From: Thiemannella venezuelensis
Lineage (GTDB): Bacteria > Actinomycetota > Actinomycetes > Streptosporangiales > Streptosporangiaceae
Assembly (NCBI RefSeq): GCF_014203605.1
Contig: NZ_JACHJJ010000041.1
Span: 1-39,243 of the forward strand
Reading direction: 5' to 3'
DNA length: 39,243 nucleotides
Below are positions 1-7,331 of this stretch, piece after piece (position 1 is the stretch's first letter; each line of letters opens with the position of its first letter). Below the pieces are notes generated by a model. The model worked only from the letters and a program-made list of their open reading frames with translations. It was not told where the DNA came from and did not search any database. A program made the position numbers and the translations under genes.

Positions 1-2
1 CG

Positions 3-881
3 GTGACCTGGTGGGCCGGGACGATCTTCGGGCTGACCTATCCGGTCTACGGGTGGATCCTCGAGTCGATCCCGGACAACAACAACCTGCCCGAGCTGCT
101 CGGCTTCGGTGACGGTGTGCTGGTCGGTGTGATCTTCAACACCGCGATCGGCGTGCTGTTCGCGATCACGCTGCCGGTGGTGACCCGCGGCGCGGCGCTG
201 ACGCAGGCCGGGCTCAGCCGGGCCATGCTGACCGGCGTCGCCGAGCTGCACGATCGCATCGACGACCTGGCCGAGGGCAGGGCCGCGGCGGTCTCGGCCG
301 AGGCCAACGCGCTGCGCAAGCTGGAGCGCGACATCCACGACGGGCCGCAGCAGCGCCTGGTCTCCCTGGCCATGGACCTGTCCCGGGCCCAGCGCCAGCT
401 CAAGCGCGACCCGCAGGCCGTCGAGCAGATGCTCTCGCAGGCCATCACCTCGACCCGGGAGACCCTGGACGAGCTGCGCGCCCTGTCGCGCGGCATCGCC
501 CCGCCGGTCCTCACCGACCGCGGCCTGGCCCCGGCGCTCGCCGCGCTCGCCGGCCGGTGCACCGTCCCGGTCGACCTGGACGTCCAGGTGGAGGGGCGCT
601 TCCCCGCCGCGGTGGAGAACACCGTCTACTTCGTGGTCGCCGAGTCCCTGACCAACATCGCCAAGCACAGCCACGCCACCGTCTGCACCGTGACGCTGAG
701 CAAGACCGGCGGCGTCCTGATGCTCACGATCGGGGATGATGGGGTCGGCGGCGCGCACGTCGCCAAGGGACACGGCCTGTCCGGCCTCGCCGACCGCCTC
801 AGGGCGGTGGACGGCGAGCTGTCGGTGGACTCACCGGTGGGCGGGCCGACGGTGATCGTGGCGGAGGTGCCGTGCGGGTAG
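3..881 (+). CDS. NarL-family sensor histidine kinase, 5'-truncated by window edge
   Basis: C-terminal part of a two-component sensor kinase that autophosphorylates on histidine and passes phosphate to the next gene's product. The visible 292 residues begin inside or beside a membrane region: a hydrophobic stretch near residues 37-62 looks like the last transmembrane helix. A HisKA_3 dimerisation helix follows with the phospho-acceptor in ERDIHDGPQQR (His about 112). The HATPase_c domain shows an N-box (ESLTNIAKHS), a DDGVGG motif and a GHGLSGLADR G-box. The true start probably lies upstream of the window; GTG at base 3 is only the first available codon. The stop overlaps the response-regulator start by 10 bases, so the pair is translationally coupled. 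The signal sensed cannot be told. Confidence 0.9.
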   Translation: MTWWAGTIFGLTYPVYGWILESIPDNNNLPELLGFGDGVLVGVIFNTAIGVLFAITLPVVTRGAALTQAGLSRAMLTGVAELHDRIDDLAEGRAAAVSAEANALRKLERDIHDGPQQRLVSLAMDLSRAQRQLKRDPQAVEQMLSQAITSTRETLDELRALSRGIAPPVLTDRGLAPALAALAGRCTVPVDLDVQVEGRFPAAVENTVYFVVAESLTNIAKHSHATVCTVTLSKTGGVLMLTIGDDGVGGAHVAKGHGLSGLADRLRAVDGELSVDSPVGGPTVIVAEVPCG

Positions 882-1519
882 TCGTGGCCGACGACGCTGT
901 GCTGATCAGGTCGGGCCTGATCATGCTGCTGGAGGAGTTCGGTTGCGAGGTGGTGGCGGCGGTGGGCGACGGAGACGGCCTCGTGGAGGCCGTCTCCGCC
1001 CACCGCCCCGACGTGTCCGTGGTGGATGTCCGGATGCCGCCCGGTTTCACCGACGAGGGCCTGCGGGCCGCGGTCGAGGCCCGGCGGAGGGTGCCGGGGG
1101 CGCCGGTGCTGATCCTGTCCCAGTACGTGGAGGTCTCCTATGCCGACGACCTGCTCGCCGACGCGCGCGGCGCGGTGGGCTACCTGCTCAAGGACCGGGT
1201 CGTGGACGTCGACGACTTCATGGGGGCGCTGCGCGCGATCGCGGCCGGCGGCACGGTCTTCGACCCGCAGGTGGTGGCCCAGCTGATGGTACGGCGCCGC
1301 CGCGACGACCCGCTGGCCTCCCTCACCCCGCGCGAGCGCGAGGTCCTCGGCCTGATGGCGGAGGGCAGGTCCAACCCGGCCATCGGCCGCCAGCTGGTGA
1401 TCAGCGACGGCGCGGTGGAGAAGCACATCCGCAGCATCTTCGCCAAGCTCGGCCTGCACGCCGAGGACGGCGACCAGCATCGCCGGGTCCTGGCGGTGCT
1501 GGCCTACCTCCGGTCCTGA
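872..1519 (+). CDS. LuxR/NarL-family response regulator
   Basis: A 215-residue response regulator, the expected partner of the kinase it overlaps. The N-terminal receiver domain has the acidic pair at residues 7-8 (ADD), phospho-acceptor Asp52 (VVDVRMPPG) and the conserved Lys in YLLKDR. A C-terminal LuxR-type helix-turn-helix spans about residues 148-205, with the signature LTPREREVLGLMAEGRSN and the recognition region VEKHIRSIFAKLGL. The start is GTG inside the end of the kinase gene. Regulon and signal are unknown; the protein probably binds promoters as a phosphorylated dimer. Confidence 0.93.
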   Translation: MRVVVADDAVLIRSGLIMLLEEFGCEVVAAVGDGDGLVEAVSAHRPDVSVVDVRMPPGFTDEGLRAAVEARRRVPGAPVLILSQYVEVSYADDLLADARGAVGYLLKDRVVDVDDFMGALRAIAAGGTVFDPQVVAQLMVRRRRDDPLASLTPREREVLGLMAEGRSNPAIGRQLVISDGAVEKHIRSIFAKLGLHAEDGDQHRRVLAVLAYLRS

Positions 1520-1593
1520 GAGGAGCCGTGGTCCCGGCGGGCGCGGGGTCGGATAGGATCCGAGCCTTTGCGTGAGCGGCCGGGAGGAGACCG

Positions 1594-2598
1594 ATGCAGG
1601 CCCACGACCTGTCGGCAGGCGGCGACGTGCTGGTCCGTGTGCACGAGACGGCCCGTACGGCGGCGCGCCTGCACGGCCTGCCCCGGGCGGAGGTCACGCT
1701 GATCAACGTCTCGGAGAACGCCACCTTCCGGGTGGACGACCCGCAGACCGGCGCCCGCTCGATCCTGCGGGTGCACCGGCTCGGCTACCACCCGACCGCC
1801 GCGATCGCCTCCGAGCTGGCCTGGCTGGAGGCGCTCCGCGAGGAGGCCGGCGTCAGGACCCCGAGAGTGATCCCGGCTCCGGACGGCTCCCGGGTGCTGA
1901 CCGTTCCGGGGGAGCCGCCCCGCGACTGCGTCATGTTCGAGTTCCTGCCCGGGACGGAGCCGCCGGAGGACCGGCTGGTCGACGGATTCGAACGGCTCGG
2001 CGCCGTCACCGCGCGGATGCACCGGCACGCGCGGACCTGGCGCCGGCCCGCCGGGTTCACCCGCTTCCACTGGGACTACGACGCCGCGCTGGGGAGCGAG
2101 TCCCGCTGGGGGCACTGGCGGGACGGCCTCGGGATGGAGCCCGAGGCGCTGGCCGTGCTGGACCGGCTGGACAAGGAACTGCGCGAGCGGCTGCACCGGT
2201 TCGGCCGCGGCTCCGGCCGCTACGGCCTGATCCACGCGGACCTGCGCCTGGCCAACCTGCTGGTGACCGGCGACGGCCCGCCCAGCGTCATCGACTTCGA
2301 CGACTGCGGTCTCGGCTGGTACCTCTACGACCTGGCGGCGGCGCTCAGCTTCATCGAGCACCACCCGCAGGTCCCCGAGATGATCGAGGCGTGGCTCCGG
2401 GGCTACCGGACCGTCACCGCTCTCCCCGCCGAGGAGGAGGCCGAGATCTGGACGTTCGTCATGTTCCGCCGGCTGCTGCTGGTCGCCTGGATCGGCACCC
2501 ACACCGGCGTGGACATCGCCGCCGAGCTGGGCGCGGGCTACACCCTGGGCAGCTGCGAGCTGGCCGAGCGCTACCTGACGGGCCGTCCTCCCGCCTGA
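1594..2598 (+). CDS. APH-fold phosphotransferase
   Basis: A 334-residue protein of the aminoglycoside phosphotransferase/choline kinase fold. The catalytic loop HADLRLANLL (Brenner-type HxDxxxxN) and the metal-binding IDFDDCG are both present at about residues 213-238. An N-terminal SENATFRVD stretch and a conserved FEFLPG hinge match the SrkA/homoserine-kinase-like branch. The substrate cannot be predicted; many members phosphorylate small alcohols or protein side chains rather than antibiotics. A purine-rich GGAGGAGA lies a few bases before the ATG. It stands alone between the two-component pair and a convergent monooxygenase gene only 10 bases away. Confidence 0.85.
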   Translation: MQAHDLSAGGDVLVRVHETARTAARLHGLPRAEVTLINVSENATFRVDDPQTGARSILRVHRLGYHPTAAIASELAWLEALREEAGVRTPRVIPAPDGSRVLTVPGEPPRDCVMFEFLPGTEPPEDRLVDGFERLGAVTARMHRHARTWRRPAGFTRFHWDYDAALGSESRWGHWRDGLGMEPEALAVLDRLDKELRERLHRFGRGSGRYGLIHADLRLANLLVTGDGPPSVIDFDDCGLGWYLYDLAAALSFIEHHPQVPEMIEAWLRGYRTVTALPAEEEAEIWTFVMFRRLLLVAWIGTHTGVDIAAELGAGYTLGSCELAERYLTGRPPA

Positions 2599-2608
2599 CG
2601 GCTCCGTC

Positions 2609-2905
2609 CTAGTCGAGGAAGTGGACCTCCAGATCACCGTCGAGCAGGCCTGCCGCCTGTCCGAGAAAGCCGGTGATATGCGGAGACTCCAGGTTCATGG
2701 CATGGTCCTCGGGGCGGCGCCACACCTCGTAGAACCAGAAGCGGGCGGGCTCGCCCACCTCGGTGTGAAGGTCGTAGGCCAGGCAGCCGGGCGCCCGCCG
2801 GGTCGGTGCGACGAGCGCCGTCAGGGCGTCGTGCAGGGCGGCTTCGCGTCCCTCCTTCGCGCGCATCCGCGCGATGACAGTCAGGGGGGTGGTCATCGGT
2901 GCCAT
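2609..2905 (-). CDS. ABM-domain monooxygenase (YgiN-like)
   Basis: A 98-residue single-domain protein of the antibiotic biosynthesis monooxygenase superfamily, a dimeric ferredoxin-like fold. Family features are an opening beta strand (LTVIARMRAKEG), the APGCLAYDLH strand and FWFYEVWRRPEDHAMNLESPHI with its conserved W and H. Relatives include quinol monooxygenases and stress-response enzymes; the substrate is not predictable. Start ATG at 2905 is preceded by GGAGGAG at good spacing. It is divergent from the MocR-type regulator gene across 84 bases, so that regulator may control it. Confidence 0.85.
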   Translation of the reverse strand: MAPMTTPLTVIARMRAKEGREAALHDALTALVAPTRRAPGCLAYDLHTEVGEPARFWFYEVWRRPEDHAMNLESPHITGFLGQAAGLLDGDLEVHFLD

Positions 2906-2960
2906 GGTGTTCTCCTCCGTGATAGGGGCCCTGCGACAGGGCCGATCCAGAGATTAGGGC

Positions 2961-2987
2961 GAAGTGGTCCGGTGATACAGTCCACTC
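2961..2987. promoter_or_regulatory. Candidate MocR/PdxR-type operator
   Basis: Two inverted half-sites, GAAGTGGTCC (2961-2970) and the complement of ACAGTCCACTC (2977-2987), lie just before the regulator ATG at 2990. They resemble the AAAGTGG-ACTA boxes described for PdxR-type MocR proteins. The placement suggests autoregulation and possible control of the divergent monooxygenase gene. Confidence 0.45.
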
Positions 2988-2989
2988 TC

Positions 2990-4408
2990 ATGCCGTCGAA
3001 CCGGACCAATCGCATCACCGGCCTGCTCCTCGACGTGCCCGGTGACGGGCGGGCGCTGCACGAGCGCCTGACGGCCGCGATCAGGACCGCCATCCTGGCG
3101 GGCCGCCTCGGCCCCGGTGACGCGCTGCCCCCGAGCCGGGCGCTCGCCGAGGAGCTGAGCTGCTCACGCTGGGTCGTCAACGAGGCGTACACGCAGCTCG
3201 TCGCCGAAGGGCACCTCACGGCACGGCAGGGGTCGGGCACGCGGGTGGCGCCGGACGTGCCGGCGCGGCCGGCGGTCCCGCCGGAGAGGACCTCCACGCG
3301 GGCGCCCTCGCCGGTCGCCGCCGATCTCCGGCCCGGCGCGCCCGACGTGGCGGGCTTTCCCGCCGCCGCCTGGAGCCGGGCGATGCACCACGTCCTCGCG
3401 ACCGGCGGGGGCGCGGACGTGTTCCCCCCGGCCGGGGGCGTGCGGCGGCTGCGTGAGGTCATATCCGGTTACCTGGGACGGACCCGGGGGGTGGCGGTCG
3501 CTCCCGAGGAGGTGGTCGTCACCTGCGGCACCACGCACGCGGTGGGATTGCTGGCGGGCGTCCTGGCCCGGCGGTCCGCCTCGCGGCTCGCGGTGGAGGA
3601 TCCCGGGTGGGGCCGGCTCGGCGATGCGGCCGCCCACGCGGGGATGGCGGTGGAACCGGTGGCCGTCGACGGGGAGGGCCTCGACGTCGGGAAGCTGGGC
3701 CGGACGGGCGCGGACGCGGTGCTCTGCTCGCCCGCCCACCAGTTCCCCACCGGCGCCGCGCTGTCGGCGGAGCGGCGGCGGGCGCTGCTGGCGTGGGCCG
3801 CGGAGCGCTCGGCCGTCGTGCTGGAGGACGACTACGACGCCGAGTTCCGGTACGACCGCAAGCCGATCGGCGCGCTGGCGGCCCTCGACCGGGACAACGT
3901 CGCCTACCTCGGTTCCGCGAGCAAGACCCTGCACCCGGGCCTGCGGATGGGGTGGATGGTGCCTCCCGCCCATCTGAGGGACCCGGTGATCCGAGCTCTC
4001 GAAAGGTCGGGCGCGGGCCCCGGCGTGTTCGACCAACTGGCGCTCGCCCGGCTCATCGGCACCGGCGACTACGACAGGCACCTGCGCCGCGCCCGCACGC
4101 TGTACCGCGAGCGGAGGGAGGCGGTGCTCGCGGCCCTGTACGGCCACGCCGTCATCCGCGACGCCGGACCCGTCGAGGGGATCGCCGCGGGACTGCATCT
4201 GGTGCTCTCGCTGCCGCCCGGGCATGACGACCGCGACGTCGCCGACCGCCTGGAGCGCCGGGGGGTGGCCGTGATGCCCCTGTCGCGCTACACCCGCCGC
4301 CGCCTCCGGCCGGCCCTGGTCATCGGGTACGGCCGGCTCTCGCCGTCCCGGGCGTCGTTCGCCGCGGCGGAGATCGCGGCGGTGCTCGAAGGCCGCCCCC
4401 GCCGGTAG
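2990..4408 (+). CDS. MocR/PdxR-family GntR-aminotransferase regulator
   Basis: A 472-residue chimera typical of MocR regulators. An N-terminal GntR winged helix covers about residues 20-85 (LHERLTAAIRTAI, PPSRALAEEL, GSGTRV). It is followed by a fold-type I aminotransferase-like domain with the PLP-binding lysine in GSASKTLHPGL (Lys about 312), the aspartate region EDDYDAEFRYDR and a conserved YGRLS-type C-terminal segment. Family members sense PLP or amino compounds and control vitamin B6, GABA or related genes. The reading frame is open further upstream, but ATG 2990 matches the family N-terminus and leaves a divergent promoter region toward the ABM gene. The target genes are inferred only. 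Confidence 0.9.
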   Translation: MPSNRTNRITGLLLDVPGDGRALHERLTAAIRTAILAGRLGPGDALPPSRALAEELSCSRWVVNEAYTQLVAEGHLTARQGSGTRVAPDVPARPAVPPERTSTRAPSPVAADLRPGAPDVAGFPAAAWSRAMHHVLATGGGADVFPPAGGVRRLREVISGYLGRTRGVAVAPEEVVVTCGTTHAVGLLAGVLARRSASRLAVEDPGWGRLGDAAAHAGMAVEPVAVDGEGLDVGKLGRTGADAVLCSPAHQFPTGAALSAERRRALLAWAAERSAVVLEDDYDAEFRYDRKPIGALAALDRDNVAYLGSASKTLHPGLRMGWMVPPAHLRDPVIRALERSGAGPGVFDQLALARLIGTGDYDRHLRRARTLYRERREAVLAALYGHAVIRDAGPVEGIAAGLHLVLSLPPGHDDRDVADRLERRGVAVMPLSRYTRRRLRPALVIGYGRLSPSRASFAAAEIAAVLEGRPRR

Positions 4409-4652
4409 CGGGAGGCCGCCTTCCTCGCCGGCCGTCCTGCCGCCCGGTCACCGACCGCCTACGGCTCCGGGGGCACACCGAGGTGGACCCGGGAGTGACA
4501 TCCAGGCGAAAAAAGCAGGCCGTCGAATGTTCCGGGCCGACATAGACCCGTCCTTCCGCCGTTGCCACAGTTGCCTTCGACCATCTCGTGGGAGGCGTCC
4601 TCCTCCAGGGAGGCCGTACTCCGCCCACCCCTCTCCAGAACGGGATACGACG
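4409..4652. other. Intergenic leader of the secreted protein gene
   Basis: No gene is supported here. It holds a short A-run (GAAAAAAGC near 4507) and repeated GGGAGG/CCTCC tracts before the secreted protein start that could fold in RNA. No clear promoter could be picked. Confidence 0.3.
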
Positions 4653-5054
4653 ATGCCGACACCCGGACGACGTCTTCTCCTGGCCCGCCGCGCCGCGCTG
4701 AGCCTCCTCCTGGCGGCCTCCACCGTGGGGGCCGCCGGTGCCGCCACCGCGCAGGCGGCCGCACCGAACTGCAGCGTCAAGCACAACGAGAACGGCGAGG
4801 GCGCCGCCTGGCTCAACAAGGGCGTCAACCTCAAGACCGGCCCCTACTCCGGCTGCGGCAACGTGACCTGGGCCGCGAAGGACACCTACGTGTACTTCCT
4901 GTGCTGGTACGACAACAGCTACGGAAACACCTGGTGGTACGTGCGGATCAAGGGCACCTCCACCCACGGGTGGACGTCCCAGGACAACTTCTACGGGGAC
5001 ATGCACGACGAGAACGGCGACGGCTTCATCACGCCGCTCCGGTGCAAGCAGTGA
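4653..5054 (+). CDS. Small secreted protein, SH3-like, four cysteines
   Basis: A 133-residue exported protein. The N-terminus has a twin-arginine-containing positive region, the hydrophobic core ALSLLLAASTVGAAGAA and a likely signal peptidase site after AQA (about residue 37). The mature roughly 95 residues contain four cysteines (PNCS, SGCGN, FLCWY, LRCKQ), probably two disulfides, and SH3b-like spacing (LNKGVNLKTGPYS, WWYVRIKG, GWTSQDNF). Bacterial SH3 proteins often bind cell wall, but no catalytic domain is attached. Start ATG 4653 is chosen because upstream in-frame codons lack a signal peptide; the ribosome binding site is weak. Confidence 0.75.
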   Translation: MPTPGRRLLLARRAALSLLLAASTVGAAGAATAQAAAPNCSVKHNENGEGAAWLNKGVNLKTGPYSGCGNVTWAAKDTYVYFLCWYDNSYGNTWWYVRIKGTSTHGWTSQDNFYGDMHDENGDGFITPLRCKQ

Positions 5055-5096
5055 CCGGGTCCTGAGGGGGCCGCCGGCCGACGGTCCGGCCCCGTT

Positions 5097-5126
5097 CCCG
5101 GGGACCGTCCTGGGACGGTCCCCGGG
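5097..5126. terminator. Bidirectional hairpin terminator
   Basis: Perfect 14-bp stem (CCCGGGGACCGTCC and its complement) with a 2-base loop between two convergent genes. There is no U-tract, as is common in actinomycetes. GGGTGCCCC units follow. Confidence 0.7.
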
Positions 5127-5147
5127 TGCCCCGGGTGCCCCGGGTGC

Positions 5148-7001
5148 TCAGCCCTCGCCGCGCAGCGCGGCCAGTTCCCGCCGGACGTCCTCGTCGCCGG
5201 GATCCAGCTCCAGCGCCCGGGCCAGGTCGGCCGCCGCCTCCTGCGCCCGGCCCGCCGCGCGCAGCGCCAGCGCCCGGTTGAACAGCAGCGCCGGGTCCGC
5301 GCCCGGTTCCAGGGCGCGGGTGAAGTCGGCCACCGCGCCCGCCGGGTCGCCGGCCTCGTAGGCCAGGGCGCCCCGTCCGGCCCAGGCGGCCGTGAGCGAG
5401 GGAGAACGTTCCAGCGCCCGGTCGAACGCGGTCCTCGCCTCCGCGTGCCGGCCTGCGGCCGCCTCCACCTGGCCCAGCGCGCACAGCAGGTACGGGTTGG
5501 CGGGATCCAGCGCGAGTCCCGCCTCCGCGTCCGCCCGGGCCCTGCCGTACTCGCCCAGCGCGGCCAGGAGCCCGGCCCGGTTGGCCAGGGCGTCCACGAA
5601 CTCCGGATCCAGCTCCAGGGCGTGGTCCAGGTCGGCGAGGGCGCCGGAGTGGTCGCCGGCGGTGAAGCGGATCTCGGCCCGGTTGTAGTACGGCTCGGGG
5701 AAGGGCGGACCCGCCTCCATCGCCGTCTCGTAGTCGGCCACCGCCGCGTCCGTCCGGCCGAGCCGGTGCAGCAGGTTGCCCCGGTCGATGTAGTAGTCGG
5801 GGTAGCCCGGGTCCGCGGCGATCACCCGGTCCAGATCCTCCAGGGCGTCCTCGGGACGGCCCAGCATGACGGCGAGTTGCGCCCGGTTGGCCAGCAGGAC
5901 CAGCCGGTGGATCGGGTGCTCGTGCGGGGCGAGCGCGCGGTCGGCCAGGTCCACCGCCTGCTGGACGAGCTCCAGTGCCTTGGCGGGGCGGCCGCGCCGC
6001 ACCTCGATCAGAGCCCGGCCGTTGAGGTCGAAGCCGAGCTTGAACGCGCGCTCGGCCGGGTCGGGCAGCAGCGTGGAGATGGCGATCGCCTGGTTCACCC
6101 AGGCCAGGGCGGCGTCCAGGTCGCGGCGGGCCGGGTCGTGGTGGCGGACCTTCAGCATGCCGGTGGAGTAGGCGGCCGCCGCGTGCGTGACGGGGGAGAC
6201 GCTCTCCCGCCGGGCGCGGTCGAACAGGGCCTCGGACTCCTCCTCGCGGTGCAGCGAGCCGAGGGCGGTCGCGGTGCTGTGCAGGAACCGCCACCACAGG
6301 TCGGGCTCGGCCTCCGGATCGACCAGCGGGAGCGCGCGCAGGCCCAGCTCAGCCACGGCGTGGTGGCAGCCGGCCTCCAGGCACCACTCGACCGCGAACC
6401 GCAGCGCCTCCACCGCCCTGCGCGGGTCCGAGCCGCGCTCGCGGTGGTAGGGGATCGCGCCGAGCCGGGCGCCGACCGTGCCCTGCCGCTCCAGCACGTC
6501 GGCGCGCTTGTCGTGCTCGGCCGGGCTGAGCTCGGCCTCCGGCGCGGCCTCCTCGCCGACGACCAGGGAGAGCAGCTCCGGGCCGATCCGGCGGCGCAGC
6601 ACCCGCAGGAGCTCGCGGTCGGTGGGGTCGGCCTCGGCGGCGTTCTCGACGACGATCGTGCGGGGGCCGGTCCCGGATAGGTGCTCGCGGAGGAACTCGG
6701 CCAGGCCGTTGGCGATGCGCAGTGTCCGGCGCGGCGCGTGGACCAGGATGCGCTCCGCCCGGGGCAGGCGGGCGGAGACCGACTCACGCCGGGCGGGGAC
6801 GAGGTCGTGCAGGTCGGGGGCGACGGCGCGCAGCTCGATGTCGTAGCGGGCGATCAGCTCCGGGCGGGCGTCGGGCACCACGGCGGAGGCGATCGCGCCC
6901 CCGGCGGTGTACGGCCCGCGCAGGCGCCGGTCGGCGTCCACGGGAGGAAGGAGCAGAGGCGGAAGGCCCGGTCCCTGCGCGGCGAGTGGTCCCCGGCTCA
7001 C
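5148..7001 (-). CDS. Tetratricopeptide-repeat protein downstream of a 24-codon ORF
   Basis: A 617-residue cytoplasmic protein. About residues 1-150 form a mixed alpha/beta region (LVPARRESVSARLPRAERILVH, TIVVENAAEADPTDRELLR) that looks like a remnant or variant of an NTPase-type sensor domain but shows no Walker A. From about residue 170 to the end it is helical repeats. The last 300 residues contain clear TPRs with W/Y-G-A-P spacing (YNRAEIRFTAGDHSGALADLDHALELDP type). TPR arrays bind peptides or partner proteins. The start is GTG at 7001 with AAGGAG correctly spaced. Only the 24-codon ORF lies upstream on the same strand, with a hairpin between them, so the two may form one transcription unit. 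Function unknown. Confidence 0.8.
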   Translation of the reverse strand: MSRGPLAAQGPGLPPLLLPPVDADRRLRGPYTAGGAIASAVVPDARPELIARYDIELRAVAPDLHDLVPARRESVSARLPRAERILVHAPRRTLRIANGLAEFLREHLSGTGPRTIVVENAAEADPTDRELLRVLRRRIGPELLSLVVGEEAAPEAELSPAEHDKRADVLERQGTVGARLGAIPYHRERGSDPRRAVEALRFAVEWCLEAGCHHAVAELGLRALPLVDPEAEPDLWWRFLHSTATALGSLHREEESEALFDRARRESVSPVTHAAAAYSTGMLKVRHHDPARRDLDAALAWVNQAIAISTLLPDPAERAFKLGFDLNGRALIEVRRGRPAKALELVQQAVDLADRALAPHEHPIHRLVLLANRAQLAVMLGRPEDALEDLDRVIAADPGYPDYYIDRGNLLHRLGRTDAAVADYETAMEAGPPFPEPYYNRAEIRFTAGDHSGALADLDHALELDPEFVDALANRAGLLAALGEYGRARADAEAGLALDPANPYLLCALGQVEAAAGRHAEARTAFDRALERSPSLTAAWAGRGALAYEAGDPAGAVADFTRALEPGADPALLFNRALALRAAGRAQEAAADLARALELDPGDEDVRRELAALRGEG

Positions 7002-7071
7002 CGGACTCCTTGCGTCGGTCGTCTCGAAGGGTTGTCGTCTCTCAGGCTACGGGGCCGTCTCGCACGGCGCC

Positions 7072-7110
7072 GCGGACCGGCGCCCATCGCTGGGCGCCGG
7101 CTCTGTCCGG
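7072..7110 (-). terminator. Hairpin between the peptide ORF and the TPR gene
   Basis: A perfect 10-bp stem (CCGGCGCCCA/TGGGCGCCGG, loop TCGC, 7077-7100), flanked by GGAC/GTCC that can extend it. It starts a few bases after the peptide stop and ends about 70 bases before the TPR start. It could be a partial terminator or attenuator giving excess short transcript. Confidence 0.55.
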
Positions 7111-7116
7111 GCTGCC

Positions 7117-7191
7117 TCAGCCGACGTGCTTGGGGCTGGCGGCCCCGGTGAGAGCGACGGTGCCGGGCTTGTGAACGATCACGGGCTTCAT
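7117..7191 (-). CDS. Predicted 24-residue peptide
   Basis: A 25-codon ORF on the strand of the TPR gene, starting ATG and ending TGA. The peptide begins MKPVIVHKPG and ends TGAASPKHVG. Support: GAGGAAGG sits 6 bases before the ATG, a promoter-like pair lies upstream, and a hairpin follows the stop. The peptide is basic, has no hydrophobic signal and no cysteine, and contains Ser/Thr and His near its C-terminus. It could be a modified-peptide precursor, a signalling peptide or a leader peptide controlling the TPR gene. It does not show a run of one amino acid codon as classical attenuators do. No family is recognised. Confidence 0.55.
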   Translation of the reverse strand: MKPVIVHKPGTVALTGAASPKHVG

Positions 7192-7224
7192 TGCATACCT
7201 TCCTCGCACTTAAGAACAAATGGA

Positions 7225-7254
7225 AGTATTCGCAGCATGCGCGCGGATTGACAA
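7225..7254 (-). promoter_or_regulatory. Promoter candidate for the peptide ORF
   Basis: On the minus strand TTGTCA (7249-7254) and AATACT (7225-7230) are 18 bases apart, about 34 bases before the peptide ATG. They lie in an AT-rich island unlike the surrounding GC-rich DNA. Confidence 0.45.
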
Positions 7255-7331
7255 GATCTATGCATAATGCTGGCCAGATGCGGACATTCCCTGGACAAGA
7301 GTGAGCAGAGACGTCACTGTGAGCCGACCTT

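Noticed and set aside
1594-2598. Aminoglycoside resistance gene
   Set aside because: It has the APH fold motifs but resembles the broader SrkA/homoserine-kinase-like group; nothing points to a drug substrate.
6998-7219. 73-codon minus-strand frame covering the peptide region
   Set aside because: A different frame from the 24-codon ORF. The product is a basic, low-complexity string, and the strong Shine-Dalgarno is placed for the shorter ORF, not this one.
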